A stretch of DNA of 64,000 bases from the NCBI RefSeq assembly GCF_016650695.1, contig NZ_JAEKFH010000005.1:744001-808000 (forward strand), read 5' to 3'. Of this stretch, positions 17,964-27,395 are shown one piece after another (position 1 is the stretch's first letter; each line of letters begins with the position of its first letter). The notes beneath the pieces were generated by a model. It saw nothing but the letters and a program-made list of their open reading frames with translations, was not told where the DNA came from and did not search any database. The position numbers and the translations under genes were made by a program. Source of the stretch: Pseudomonas sp. TH41 (GTDB lineage Bacteria; Pseudomonadota; Gammaproteobacteria; Pseudomonadales; Pseudomonadaceae).

Positions 17964-19400
17964 TTAACGCTTCTTGCGGTTGGCAATGTGGATGGCGCCG
18001 CCATTCACAGCCAGAGCTGCTTCGTGCAAGGCTTCGGACAGGGTCGGATGGGAGAAAACCATCATGCCCAGGTCTTCAGCGCTGGTGCCGAATTCCATAC
18101 CGATCGCGCCCTGCTGAACCAGTTCTGCAGCGCTCGGGCCAATCACGTGGACGCCCAATACGCGGTCAGTCTTGGCATCAGCAATGACTTTCACGAAACC
18201 GCCGGTGTCGTTGGCTGCCATGGCACGGCCACTGGCTGCGAACGGGAAGGTGCCAACGTTAACTTCAACGCCTTCAGCCTTCAAGGTCTGCTCGGTTTTG
18301 CCGACCCACGCGATTTCCGGGTGAGTATAAATAACAGACGGGATCAGGTCATAGTTGATTTGGGCTTTGTGGCCCTTGATGCGCTCAACCACCATGATGC
18401 CTTCTTCGGACGCCTTGTGCGCCAGCATCATGCCGCGAACCACGTCACCGATCGCGTAAACGCCCGGAACGCTGGTCGCGCACTGGTCGTCAACGAAAAC
18501 GAAACCGCGCTCGTCGATCGTCACACCGCTGTCAGCTGCCAGCAGTTCGGTGGTCACTGGACGGCGACCAACGGCAACGATCAGCTTGTCGAACGTGATG
18601 TTCTGTTCGCCATTGGCATCGGTGTAGTTCACAACAACTTCGTTGCCGTTCACTTTGGAACCGGTGACGCGAGCGCCCAGCTTGATGTCCAGACCTTGTT
18701 TGGTCAGGGTCTTGTAGGCTTCTTTGGAAACGGCGTCGTCAGCGGCTGGCAGGAACTTCTCCAGCGCTTCCAGAACAACCACTTCAGAACCCAGACGCGA
18801 CCAGACCGAACCCAGTTCCAGACCGATAACGCCAGCGCCGATCACGCCCAGACGCTTAGGTACGGATTGGAATTCCAGCGCGCCAGTCGAATCGACGATC
18901 ACGTTCTGGTCAACCGGAGCCGGTGGAATGTCGATCGGACGCGAGCCCGAAGCCAGAATCACGTTCTCGGCTTCGATGATTTCGACGGTGCCGTCCGGCT
19001 TGGTCAGTTCAACTTTCTTGCCAGCCAGCAGTTTGCCGTGGCCTTGCAGGGAAGTGACGCCGTTAGCCTTGAACAGGGTTGCAACGCCAGAGGTCAGGCC
19101 TTTGACGATGTTGGCTTTACGGCCAACCATTGCAGCCACGTCCATGGTCACGCCAGCGTGATTGATACCGTGGATTGCGAAGCCTTCTTTGGCTTCCTTG
19201 TACTTCCAGGAGCTGTCCAGCAGCGCCTTGGATGGAATGCAGCCGACGTTCAGGCAAGTACCGCCCAGAGCCAGTTTGCCTTCCTTGTCGGTGTACTTCT
19301 CGATGCAGGCAGTCGTCAGGCCAAGCTGCGCTGCTTTGATGGCAGCTACATAGCCGCCAGGGCCCGCACCGATCACTACTACGTCAAATTTCTGCGACAT
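17964..19400 (-). CDS. lpd: Dihydrolipoyl dehydrogenase (E3)
   Basis: A FAD enzyme that reoxidises the dihydrolipoyl arm of 2-oxoglutarate dehydrogenase and passes electrons to NAD+. The 478-residue product has the FAD fingerprint VVVIGAGPGGYVAAIKAAQ, the redox disulfide C49/C54 in GGTCLNVGCIPSK, the NAD fingerprint GVIGAGVIGLELGSV and the catalytic His-Glu pair in HPTLSEALHEAALA. Its position directly after sucAB marks it as the OGDH-associated LpdG-type enzyme. A GAGGATTTTTTGA-type site precedes the ATG. Confidence 0.98.
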   Translation of the reverse strand: MSQKFDVVVIGAGPGGYVAAIKAAQLGLTTACIEKYTDKEGKLALGGTCLNVGCIPSKALLDSSWKYKEAKEGFAIHGINHAGVTMDVAAMVGRKANIVKGLTSGVATLFKANGVTSLQGHGKLLAGKKVELTKPDGTVEIIEAENVILASGSRPIDIPPAPVDQNVIVDSTGALEFQSVPKRLGVIGAGVIGLELGSVWSRLGSEVVVLEALEKFLPAADDAVSKEAYKTLTKQGLDIKLGARVTGSKVNGNEVVVNYTDANGEQNITFDKLIVAVGRRPVTTELLAADSGVTIDERGFVFVDDQCATSVPGVYAIGDVVRGMMLAHKASEEGIMVVERIKGHKAQINYDLIPSVIYTHPEIAWVGKTEQTLKAEGVEVNVGTFPFAASGRAMAANDTGGFVKVIADAKTDRVLGVHVIGPSAAELVQQGAIGMEFGTSAEDLGMMVFSHPTLSEALHEAALAVNGGAIHIANRKKR

Positions 19401-19436
19401 TCAAAAAATCCTCTTTTGGCAAGCTTGAAGCCGCGA

Positions 19437-19473
19437 GCGGCAAGCCCAAGCGAAAGCCCGAAAGGCTTGCCGC
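19437..19473 (-). repeat. Inverted repeat between sucB and lpd
   Basis: GCGGCAAGCC and GGCTTGCCGC form a perfect ten-base stem around a 17-base loop. The flanks (AAGCTTGAAG, CTTGAAACTTGCAA) extend a REP-like pattern of a different family from the others in this window. No T run follows, so it is probably a REP-type element in the operon, not a terminator. Confidence 0.6.
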
Positions 19474-19502
19474 TTGAAACTTGCAACTCACAGCTGCTTC
19501 TA

Positions 19503-20723
19503 TCAGATATCCAGCAGCAAACGAGCCGGGTCTTCCAGCAGGTTCTTGATGGTAACCAGGAAGGTCACAGCTTCTTTGCCATCGATCAAACGGTGATCGT
19601 AGGACAGAGCCAGGTACATCATCGGACGGATAACAACCTGACCGTTGATCGCCATAGGACGCTGCAGAATGTTGTGCATGCCCAGGATTGCCGCTTGCGG
19701 CGGGTTGACGATCGGGGTCGACATCATCGATCCGAAAGTACCACCGTTGGTGATGGTGAAAGTACCACCGGTCATTTCGTCCATCGACAGTTTGCCGTCA
19801 CGCGCCTTCTTGCCGAAGGTGGCGATGCCGCCTTCGATTTCAGCCAGGCTCATCAGTTCGGCGTTACGCAGAACCGGTACAACCAGACCGCGGTCGCTGG
19901 AAACAGCCACACCGACGTCAGCGTAGCCGTGGTAAACGATGTCCGCACCGTCGATCGACGCGTTGACAGCCGGGAAGCGTTTCAGCGCTTCGGTGGCAGC
20001 CTTGACGAAGAACGACATGAAGCCCAGGCGCACGCCATTGTGGGACTTCTCGAACAGGTCCTTGTACTTCGAACGCAGGGCCATGACTTCGGTCATGTCG
20101 ACTTCGTTGAAAGTGGTCAGCATGGCCATGTTCGATTGCGCTTCAACCAGACGCTTGGCAACGGTGGCCCGCACGCGGGTCATCGGTACGCGCTTCTCGA
20201 TGCGATCGCCAGCAGCGAACACCGGCGCAGCAGCGGCAGGAGCAGCAGCCTTGGCAGGTGCGGCAGCCGGAGCGGCTTTCTTGGCAGCAACAGCAGCTAC
20301 CACGTCTTCCTTGGTCACACGACCGCCTTTGCCAGTGCCGGCAACGGAAGCGATGTTGATGCCGTTCTCTTCAGCCAGCTTGCGAGCAGCCGGTGCAGCG
20401 ACAGGATCGTCTTCGCCTTCGGCAGCCGGAGCAGCGGCCTGTGCAGCAGCCGGAGCAGCGGCAGCGGCTGGAGCGGCAGCAGCACCGCCCGCTTCGATGG
20501 AGCCCAGGACTTCGTCGGACAGAACGGTGTCGCCTTCGTTCTTGACGATAGCGCCCAGTACGCCGTCGGCAGTCGCCAACACTTCCAGCACAACCTTGTC
20601 GGTTTCGATGTCGACGATCAGGTCATCACGCTTGACGGCGTCGCCCGGTTTTTTGTGCCAGGTGGCAACGGTGCCATCGGCAACCGATTCCGGGAAGGTG
20701 GGGGCTTTGATTTCGATAGCCAT
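19503..20723 (-). CDS. sucB: 2-Oxoglutarate dehydrogenase E2, dihydrolipoyl succinyltransferase
   Basis: E2 core of the 2-oxoglutarate dehydrogenase complex; it transfers the succinyl group to CoA. The 406-residue protein has one lipoyl domain (residues 1-75, lipoylated K43 in IETDKVVLEVLA), an Ala-rich hinge, the peripheral binding domain (about 110-145, ARKLAEENGINIASVAGTGK), a second Ala-Pro hinge and the catalytic domain ending YDHRLIDGKEAV (H377, D381). It lies 42 bases after sucA. Confidence 0.98.
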   Translation of the reverse strand: MAIEIKAPTFPESVADGTVATWHKKPGDAVKRDDLIVDIETDKVVLEVLATADGVLGAIVKNEGDTVLSDEVLGSIEAGGAAAAPAAAAAPAAAQAAAPAAEGEDDPVAAPAARKLAEENGINIASVAGTGKGGRVTKEDVVAAVAAKKAAPAAAPAKAAAPAAAAPVFAAGDRIEKRVPMTRVRATVAKRLVEAQSNMAMLTTFNEVDMTEVMALRSKYKDLFEKSHNGVRLGFMSFFVKAATEALKRFPAVNASIDGADIVYHGYADVGVAVSSDRGLVVPVLRNAELMSLAEIEGGIATFGKKARDGKLSMDEMTGGTFTITNGGTFGSMMSTPIVNPPQAAILGMHNILQRPMAINGQVVIRPMMYLALSYDHRLIDGKEAVTFLVTIKNLLEDPARLLLDI

Positions 20724-20765
20724 TATCTGTGGGTCCTTAAATTCGGTTTCAGGTGCGCGAAGGCG

Positions 20766-23597
20766 TTAAACAGTAAAGGCGTCTTGCAGCAGTTTTTCCT
20801 GCTGCTCAGCGTGCATCGATGCATAACCACAAGCAGGTGCAGCGGAAGCATCACGGCCGGCGTATTCGAGTACGAGCGACTTGTTGTGATTGCCAACGAT
20901 GCGGCGCATGTGGTGCTGGCTGCAGTACCAGGCACCCTGGTTCATCGGCTCTTCCTGACACCAAACGATATGTTTGAGGTTGGTGTACGGAGCCAGGACT
21001 TCATTCAAGTCGTCCTCAGGGAATGGGTACAGCTGCTCAAGACGCACGACGGCGATATCGTCACGGCCTTCGGCACGGCGTTTTTCCAGCAGGTCGTAGT
21101 AGACCTTGCCGCTACACAGAACAATGCGCTCGACCTTTTTCGGGTCTTGAGCATCGATTTCCGGGATAACGGTCTGGAACGAACCTTCGGCCAGATCTTC
21201 CAGCGTCGAGATGGCCAGCTTGTGGCGCAGCAGCGACTTCGGCGTCAGGACTACCAATGGTTTGCGCAGCGGGCGAATCACCTGACGGCGCAGCAAGTGG
21301 TAGATCTGAGCCGGCGTTGTCGGCAAGCACACCTGAATGTTGTGCTCGGCGCACAGCTGCAGGTAACGCTCGAGACGAGCCGAGGAGTGCTCTGGCCCCT
21401 GACCTTCATAACCGTGCGGCAGCAACATGGTCAGACCGCACAGACGGCCCCACTTGTGCTCGCCACTGGTGATGAACTGGTCAATAACCACCTGGGCACC
21501 GTTGGCGAAGTCGCCGAACTGGGCTTCCCAGATAACCAGCGCATTTGGCGTGGTGGTCGAGTAACCGTACTCAAAAGCCAGCACCGCTTCTTCGGACAGG
21601 AACGAGTCGTACAGGTCGAAACGTGGCTGACCGTCATACAGATGCTGCAGCGGGATGTAGCTGCTAGCGTCTTTCTGGTTGTGCAAGACAGCATGACGGT
21701 GAGAGAACGTACCGCGGCCGATGTCCTGGCCAGTCATGCGAATCGGGTGACCTTCGAACGCCAGGGTCGCGTACGCCATGGTTTCGGCGTAACCCCAGTT
21801 GATCGGCAGGCCGCCGGCTTGCATTTTCTGGCGATCTTCGTAGATCTTGGCAACCTGGCGCTGAACCACGAAGCCTTCCGGAATTTCCAGCAGCTTGGCA
21901 GACAGTTCCTGCAAGGTTTTCAGGTCGAAGCGGGTGTCGTGACGCGCAGTCCAGGCGTGGCCCAGGTACGGACGCCAGTCCACGAACAATTCTTTGTTCG
22001 GCTCTTTGACCAGGCTTTTCACTACGTGCAGACCGTTGTCCAGCGCGTTGCGGTATTCATCGATCTTCGCCTGAACACGCTCTGCGTCCAGCACACCACT
22101 TTGCGTCAGACGATCGGCATACAGCTCACGGGTCGTGCGCTGCTTGGCGATCTGCTGATACATCAAAGGCTGCGTGCCGCTTGGTTCGTCAGCCTCGTTG
22201 TGGCCGCGACGACGGTAGCAGAACATGTCGATGACCACATCGCGCTTGAACTGCATGCGGTAGTCAATGGCCAGCTGGGTCACGAACAATACAGCTTCCG
22301 GATCATCGCCATTCACATGGAGGATCGGCGCCTGGATCATTTTCGCAACGTCGGTCGCGTACTCGGTGGAGCGGGCGTCCAGCGGGTTGCTGATGGTGAA
22401 ACCGACCTGGTTGTTGATCACGATGTGCACGGTGCCGCCGGTTTTGAAACCGCGGGTCTGCGACATCTGGAAGGTTTCCATCACCACGCCCTGACCGGCG
22501 AATGCCGCGTCACCGTGGATGGAGATCGGCAGGACCTTCTCACCGGTAGCGTCGTTACGACGATCCTGACGGGCGCGAACCGAACCTTCGACCACTGGAG
22601 AAACGATTTCCAGGTGGGACGGGTTGAACGCCATGGCCAGGTGAACTTCACCGCCGGCGGTCATCACGTTGGACGAGAAGCCCTGGTGATATTTAACGTC
22701 ACCGGAACCCAGCTCGACCTTCTTCTTGCCTTCGAACTCGTCGAACAGCTCGCGCGGGTTCTTGCCGAAGGTGTTGACCAGCACGTTGAGACGACCACGG
22801 TGGGCCATGCCGATGACGATTTCCTTGGTGCCGTAGGAACCGGAACGCTGGATCAGCTCGTCGAGCATCGGAATCAGGCTCTCGCCGCCTTCCAGGCCGA
22901 AACGCTTGGTACCCGGGTATTTGGTCCCCAGGTATTTTTCCAGGCCTTCGCCGGCGGTGACGCGCTCGAGCAGGTGGCTCTTGATGTCGGCGGAGTACGT
23001 CGGACGGCCGCGCACGCTTTCCAGACGCTGCTGGAACCACTGGCGCTGCTCGGAATCGGTGATATGCGTAAATTCAGCGCCGATGGTGCGGCAATATGTC
23101 TGCTGCAACGCTTCGTGAATTTCGCGTAGGCTCGCTTCCTCTTTGCCGATGAACAGGTCGCCGGCACGGAAGGTCGTATCAAGATCGGCATTGGTCAAGC
23201 CGTAATGATTGATCGACAGGTCTGCAGGTGCAGGACGCTGCCACAGCCCCAGCGGGTCAAGCTGGGCTGCCTGGTGGCCACGCATACGGTAGGCCTGGAT
23301 CAACCGCAGCACTTCAACTTGCTTCTTTTCGTGCTCACTGCTCACGCTTCCGGCGGAAACCGGTTGGGCGCGGCGCTGGTTCTTTGCCAGCAAGACGAAA
23401 TGATCGCGAATTGTGGAGTGCGAAACATCGGTGGCAGTGTTGCCGTCAGCAGGCAACTTCTGGAAGTAGGTGCGCCACTCTTCTGGCACAGCGTTAGGGT
23501 CGTGCAGGTAGAGCTCGTAGAGCTCTTCCACATAGGCAGCGTTACTACCGGATAGGTAGGCGCTGTTCCACATGCGCTGCATCACGCTTTCTTGCAT
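20766..23597 (-). CDS. sucA: 2-Oxoglutarate dehydrogenase E1
   Basis: The 943-residue thiamine-diphosphate E1 that decarboxylates 2-oxoglutarate and succinylates the SucB lipoyl arm. Visible landmarks are the N-terminal SAYLSGSNAAYVEELYELYL that contacts E2, GMAHRGRLNVLVN, HGDAAFAGQGVVMETFQMS (ThDP/Mg site) and HIVINNQVGFT. Length is normal. It is first of the suc genes; 261 bases with a probable sdhB terminator separate it from the sdh operon, so it may have its own promoter as well as receive readthrough. Confidence 0.98.
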   Translation of the reverse strand: MQESVMQRMWNSAYLSGSNAAYVEELYELYLHDPNAVPEEWRTYFQKLPADGNTATDVSHSTIRDHFVLLAKNQRRAQPVSAGSVSSEHEKKQVEVLRLIQAYRMRGHQAAQLDPLGLWQRPAPADLSINHYGLTNADLDTTFRAGDLFIGKEEASLREIHEALQQTYCRTIGAEFTHITDSEQRQWFQQRLESVRGRPTYSADIKSHLLERVTAGEGLEKYLGTKYPGTKRFGLEGGESLIPMLDELIQRSGSYGTKEIVIGMAHRGRLNVLVNTFGKNPRELFDEFEGKKKVELGSGDVKYHQGFSSNVMTAGGEVHLAMAFNPSHLEIVSPVVEGSVRARQDRRNDATGEKVLPISIHGDAAFAGQGVVMETFQMSQTRGFKTGGTVHIVINNQVGFTISNPLDARSTEYATDVAKMIQAPILHVNGDDPEAVLFVTQLAIDYRMQFKRDVVIDMFCYRRRGHNEADEPSGTQPLMYQQIAKQRTTRELYADRLTQSGVLDAERVQAKIDEYRNALDNGLHVVKSLVKEPNKELFVDWRPYLGHAWTARHDTRFDLKTLQELSAKLLEIPEGFVVQRQVAKIYEDRQKMQAGGLPINWGYAETMAYATLAFEGHPIRMTGQDIGRGTFSHRHAVLHNQKDASSYIPLQHLYDGQPRFDLYDSFLSEEAVLAFEYGYSTTTPNALVIWEAQFGDFANGAQVVIDQFITSGEHKWGRLCGLTMLLPHGYEGQGPEHSSARLERYLQLCAEHNIQVCLPTTPAQIYHLLRRQVIRPLRKPLVVLTPKSLLRHKLAISTLEDLAEGSFQTVIPEIDAQDPKKVERIVLCSGKVYYDLLEKRRAEGRDDIAVVRLEQLYPFPEDDLNEVLAPYTNLKHIVWCQEEPMNQGAWYCSQHHMRRIVGNHNKSLVLEYAGRDASAAPACGYASMHAEQQEKLLQDAFTV

Positions 23598-23784
23598 GCT
23601 TGGTCACCCTCGGTTAGGGGAACACCACCGGCGTCGACACCGAGCACGCTTGCAGAAGTCCGAATGCAGCGACCAAAACAAGCCACTAGGATCACGCTGA
23701 TAGTCCGGGTACCAGCCCGGATGCCCCTGCTTGTCTCATTTCTTCAAAATAAGAGCCGCAGCTTTATGGGCTGCTGCTCAGGTT

Positions 23785-23818
23785 AAAACTACGGCGCCGG
23801 TTGAAGCCTGCGCCGTAG
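23785..23818 (-). terminator. Probable terminator/attenuator between sdhB and sucA
   Basis: On the minus strand CTACGGCGC pairs with GCGCCGTAG (perfect nine-base stem, twelve-base loop) and is followed by TTTTAA. The T run is short, so partial termination with readthrough into sucA is plausible. A second stem (GAGC-GCAG / CTGC-GCTC) lies just beyond. Confidence 0.65.
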
Positions 23819-23858
23819 CATCTACAGGTACTGCGGTGTTACGGGTACAGCAGCTGAA

Positions 23859-24563
23859 TCACACGCCGCTTTGGAGCAGCATGTTACGTATGTGACCGAT
23901 GGCCTTAGTCGGGTTCAGGCCTTTCGGACAGACGTTGACGCAGTTCATGATCCCGCGGCAGCGGAATACGCTGAACGGGTCATCCAGCGAAGCCAGACGC
24001 TCGGCAGTCTTGGTGTCGCGGCTGTCTGCCAGGAAGCGGTACGCTTGCAGCAGGGCAGCTGGACCCAGGAACTTGTCCGGGTTCCACCAGAAGGACGGGC
24101 AAGAAGTCGAGCAGCAAGCGCACAGGATGCACTCGTACAGACCGTCAAGCTTTTCACGCTCTTCCGGGGTCTGCAGACGTTCGATGGCCGGAGCCGGCGT
24201 GTCGTTCTGCAGGTATGGCTTAACCTTCTCGTATTGCTTGTAGAAGATGCTCATATCGACGACCAGGTCACGGATAACCGGCAAACCTGGCAGCGGACGA
24301 ACGATCAGCTTGTTACCTTTTACGACAGAAGACAGCGGCGTAACGCACGCCAGACCGTTTTTGCCGTTGATGTTCATGCCGTCGGAACCGCAAACACCTT
24401 CACGGCAAGAGCGACGATAGGAGAAACCTTCGTCCTGCTCTTTGATCAGGGCCAGCACGTCCAGCACCATCAGGTCTTTACCACCGGTGTCGACCTGGAA
24501 TTCCTGCATGAACGGCGCAGCGTCCTGATCAGGGTTGTAGCGATAAACACTGACTTGCAACAT
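23859..24563 (-). CDS. sdhB: Succinate dehydrogenase iron-sulfur subunit
   Basis: SdhB carries the three Fe-S clusters that pass electrons from SdhA FAD to ubiquinone. All cluster ligands are present: CREGVCGSDGMNINGKNGLAC for [2Fe-2S], CILCACCSTSCPSFWW for [4Fe-4S] and CRGIMNCVNVCPKGLNP for [3Fe-4S]. The frame extends to GTG 24572, but ATG 24563 (234 residues) gives the family N-terminus MLQVSVYRYNPD, with AAGG upstream. It lies eleven bases after sdhA. Confidence 0.98.
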   Translation of the reverse strand: MLQVSVYRYNPDQDAAPFMQEFQVDTGGKDLMVLDVLALIKEQDEGFSYRRSCREGVCGSDGMNINGKNGLACVTPLSSVVKGNKLIVRPLPGLPVIRDLVVDMSIFYKQYEKVKPYLQNDTPAPAIERLQTPEEREKLDGLYECILCACCSTSCPSFWWNPDKFLGPAALLQAYRFLADSRDTKTAERLASLDDPFSVFRCRGIMNCVNVCPKGLNPTKAIGHIRNMLLQSGV

Positions 24564-24574
24564 GGCGGCCACCC

Positions 24575-26350
24575 TTAATAAGTCCGAATCTTAGGTTCAA
24601 AAGTCGGAACAGTCTTCGGCGAGAAGTTCACGGCGCGCTTGGTTACGCGTTTGTCACCCGGGAAGTACAGGGTGTGGCACAGCCAGTTTTCGTCGTCGCG
24701 GTCTTCGTAGTCTTCACGGGCGTGAGCACCGCGGGACTCTTTGCGGATCTCTGCAGCGATGGCGGTGGCTTCGGCCACTTCCAGCAGGTTCTGCAGTTCC
24801 AGCGCTTCGATACGAGCGGTGTTGAACGCCTGGCTCTTATCGTTGATCTTGACGTTGGCGATACGGCCACGCAGATCAGCCAGCTGAGCAATACCCTTCT
24901 GCATGTATTCGCCGGTACGGAATACACCGAAGTAGTTCTGCATGCAGCTTTGCAGTTCTTTACGCAGGGTGGCGACGTCTTCGCCTTCGGTACGCGAGTT
25001 CAGGCCATCGAGACGAGCCAGGGCTGCGTCGATGTCGGACTGGCGAGGACGAGCGTAATCAACGCCTTCTTTCAGGGTCTGCTCCAGGAACAGGCCGGCG
25101 GCGCGACCGAATACCACGAGGTCGAGCAGCGAGTTACCGCCCAGGCGGTTGGCACCGTGAACCGATACGCAAGCCACTTCGCCTACTGCGAACAGACCAG
25201 GAATGATCTGGTCTACGCCGTCGGCGTCCTGGGTGATTGCCTGACCATGAATGTTGGTGGCAACGCCGCCCATCATATAGTGGCAGGTTGGAACGACCGG
25301 AATCGGCGCCACGGCTGGATCGACGTGAGCGAAGGTCTTGGACAGTTCCATGATGCCTGGCAGACGGCTGTGCAGAACTTCTTCACCGAGGTGATCGAGT
25401 TTCAGCATTACGTGGTCGCCATCCGGACCGCAACCGTTGCCGGCGATGATTTCTTTAACCATCGAACGAGCAACAACGTCACGACCCGCCAGGTCTTTGG
25501 CGTTCGGAGCATAACGCTCCATGAAACGCTCGCCGTGCTTGTTGATCAGGTAACCGCCTTCACCGCGGCAGCCTTCAGTAACCAGTACACCGGCGCCGGC
25601 GATGCCGGTCGGGTGGAACTGCCACATTTCGATGTCTTGTACCGGCACGCCAGCACGCAGAGCCATGCCGACGCCGTCACCGGTGTTGATCAGGGCGTTG
25701 GTGGTGGACGAGTAGATACGGCCTGCACCGCCAGTCGCCAATACGGTGGCGTTAGCGCGGACGTAGGAGGTTTCGCCGGTTTCGATGCAGATCACGATCA
25801 TGCCGACAAAGGCACCATCTTCGTTCTTCACCAGGTCGACGCCGTAGTATTCGTTCAGGAATACGGTGCCGGCCTTGAGGTTGGCCTGGTACAGGGTGTG
25901 CAGCAGCGCGTGACCGGTACGGTCGGCAGCGGCACACGTACGTGCAGCCTGGCCACCTTTACCGAAGTCTTTCGACTGACCGCCGAACGGACGCTGATAG
26001 ATGCGGCCTTGTTCGGTACGGGAGAACGGCAAGCCCATGTGTTCGAGTTCGAAGACCGCTTCCGGGCCTACGGAACACATGTATTCGATAGCGTCCTGGT
26101 CACCGATGTAGTCGGAACCCTTGACGGTATCGTACATGTGCCAGCGCCAGTCATCGTTCGGATCTGCCGAGGCGATGGCGCAGGTAATGCCACCCTGGGC
26201 GGATACAGTGTGCGAACGAGTCGGGAACACCTTGGTGATCACGGCAGTCTTGTGACCACCTTGTGCCAGCTGCAGAGCAGCGCGCATGCCAGCACCGCCG
26301 CCGCCAATGATGATGGCGTCGAACGAAAGCGTATTAACTGTAGTAGACAT
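24575..26350 (-). CDS. sdhA: Succinate dehydrogenase flavoprotein subunit
   Basis: The 591-residue catalytic subunit of complex II; it oxidises succinate to fumarate with covalent FAD. Landmarks are DAIIIGGGGAGMRAALQLA, the covalent FAD ligand H47 in TRSHTVSAQGG, FHPTGIAGAGVLVTEGCRGEGG and the active-site HLGANRLGGNSLLDL equivalent, read here as HGANRLGGNSLLDL. It starts three bases after sdhD. Membrane attachment is through SdhC and SdhD. Confidence 0.98.
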   Translation of the reverse strand: MSTTVNTLSFDAIIIGGGGAGMRAALQLAQGGHKTAVITKVFPTRSHTVSAQGGITCAIASADPNDDWRWHMYDTVKGSDYIGDQDAIEYMCSVGPEAVFELEHMGLPFSRTEQGRIYQRPFGGQSKDFGKGGQAARTCAAADRTGHALLHTLYQANLKAGTVFLNEYYGVDLVKNEDGAFVGMIVICIETGETSYVRANATVLATGGAGRIYSSTTNALINTGDGVGMALRAGVPVQDIEMWQFHPTGIAGAGVLVTEGCRGEGGYLINKHGERFMERYAPNAKDLAGRDVVARSMVKEIIAGNGCGPDGDHVMLKLDHLGEEVLHSRLPGIMELSKTFAHVDPAVAPIPVVPTCHYMMGGVATNIHGQAITQDADGVDQIIPGLFAVGEVACVSVHGANRLGGNSLLDLVVFGRAAGLFLEQTLKEGVDYARPRQSDIDAALARLDGLNSRTEGEDVATLRKELQSCMQNYFGVFRTGEYMQKGIAQLADLRGRIANVKINDKSQAFNTARIEALELQNLLEVAEATAIAAEIRKESRGAHAREDYEDRDDENWLCHTLYFPGDKRVTKRAVNFSPKTVPTFEPKIRTY

Positions 26351-26353
26351 GAA

Positions 26354-26722
26354 TCAGATACCCCAAAGAATCTGCACACCCCAGACGAAGTACGCGAACA
26401 TCGCGACGCCGCATACCGCCTGGAAGAGGAAACGTATTGCAGTCGCGGACTTGCCGAACGCCATTGGCGTCAGGTAGTCGGTCGCGATGGTCCACATGCC
26501 GACCCAGGCGTGAGCGCCGAGGGCAACGAGGGCCAGGAGACTGAAAATACGCATCCAGTTGCTTGCGAACAGTTCATGCCATTGGGCGTAGCCGAGGCCA
26601 GGATGGGCGACGACGTATCCGATCAGGAAAATGAAGTAAGCCGCGAGAACGACCGCAGACACACGTTGTGCCATCCAGTCATAGAGGCCCGAACGCGACA
26701 GGTTCGTGACGTTAGTTACCAT
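26354..26722 (-). CDS. sdhD: Succinate dehydrogenase membrane anchor SdhD
   Basis: A 122-residue protein with three membrane helices that, with SdhC, binds heme b and ubiquinone. It begins MVTNVTNLSRSGLYDWMAQRVSAVVLAAY, where Arg and Ser near the N-terminus match the quinone-site region of the family. The heme-ligand histidine candidate lies in LVALGAHAWVGMW. ATG 26722 is preferred over TTG 26728. It overlaps sdhC by seven bases. Confidence 0.95.
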   Translation of the reverse strand: MVTNVTNLSRSGLYDWMAQRVSAVVLAAYFIFLIGYVVAHPGLGYAQWHELFASNWMRIFSLLALVALGAHAWVGMWTIATDYLTPMAFGKSATAIRFLFQAVCGVAMFAYFVWGVQILWGI

Positions 26723-27090
26723 ATCCAAACTCCTGCCAGAACGATTACCACCACGGAAACGGCGATAACGATTTTCGAGCCCAGTTTGCCGCCTTCAAGC
26801 GACTCGCCGATGCCCATGTCCATGATCAAGTGGCGCACACCGGCAACCAAGTGATACAGCAAGGCGGACAGGATGCCCCAAATCACTAGCTTGGCTAGCG
26901 GACTGGTCAGACACGCTTTCACCTGACCGAAGCCTTCTTCTGAGCTCAGCGACTTGTCCAATGCATAAAGCATGATGGCCAGGCTGACAAAGAGGATGAC
27001 ACCGGAGATTCGGTGAAGAATGGACGTGTAAGCAGTGACTGGGAGTTTGATGGTCCTTAGGTCTAGGTTTACAGGTCGTTGGCTATTCAC
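26716..27090 (-). CDS. sdhC: Succinate dehydrogenase cytochrome b556 subunit SdhC
   Basis: Cytochrome b subunit of complex II with three membrane helices. SQRPVNLDLRTIKLP and SILHRISGVILF (quinone-site Ser/Arg region) and the heme-side HLVAGVRHLIMD are all present. As written, the frame can only start at GTG 27090 (124 residues, VNSQRPVN), which lacks a ribosome-binding site. A well-placed AGGGG precedes a GTG at 27103, but that GTG is thrown out of frame by a seven-A run (27094-27100). With six A it would give V-K-K-A-V-N-S-Q, the N-terminus I recall for Pseudomonas SdhC (128 residues). Confidence 0.92.
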   Translation of the reverse strand: MNSQRPVNLDLRTIKLPVTAYTSILHRISGVILFVSLAIMLYALDKSLSSEEGFGQVKACLTSPLAKLVIWGILSALLYHLVAGVRHLIMDMGIGESLEGGKLGSKIVIAVSVVVIVLAGVWIW

Positions 27091-27224
27091 GGCTTTTTTT
27101 CACACTGAAGAGCCCCTAACAATCAGGGCAAAGTTGTTGGGGAGTGCACTGGTCAGGTACCCACCACCCAGGGAGTGCGACCCCCAATAAAGCAGGCCCA
27201 AAAGCCCCTGGCGGTCGGAGGCCG

Positions 27225-27253
27225 AGTATAGACAGTTAGGCTACTAATGACAA
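27225..27253 (-). promoter_or_regulatory. Sigma-70 promoter for sdhCDAB
   Basis: Minus strand TTGTCA, 17-base spacer, TATACT. Both boxes match consensus at five of six positions with ideal spacing. The start point should fall near 27218, leaving a leader of about 115 nt before sdhC. Confidence 0.82.
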
Positions 27254-27367
27254 CGCGTTCACCTACCCCAAATAGCGCATTGCACAAGTTGGATAAAAGG
27301 CGTAAATGGCAGTCAAATTCGAGGAAAAAGTCCGGTTAAAGCCTTCTGGGGCAAGACTTTAGGCAAA

Positions 27368-27395
27368 TTGACATTCAAATTTATCTCACTATAGT
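27368..27395 (+). promoter_or_regulatory. Sigma-70 promoter for gltA
   Basis: TTGACA (perfect -35), 16-base spacer, TATAGT (-10). Transcription would start near 27402, about 50 bases before the ATG. An AGGAGG site lies just ahead of the gltA start. Confidence 0.85.

Noticed and set aside
17913..23129. A 1738-codon open frame on the plus strand
   Set aside because: It lies exactly antisense to lpd, sucB and sucA. GC-rich codon bias leaves the opposite frame free of stops. It has no ribosome-binding site and no recognisable domain.
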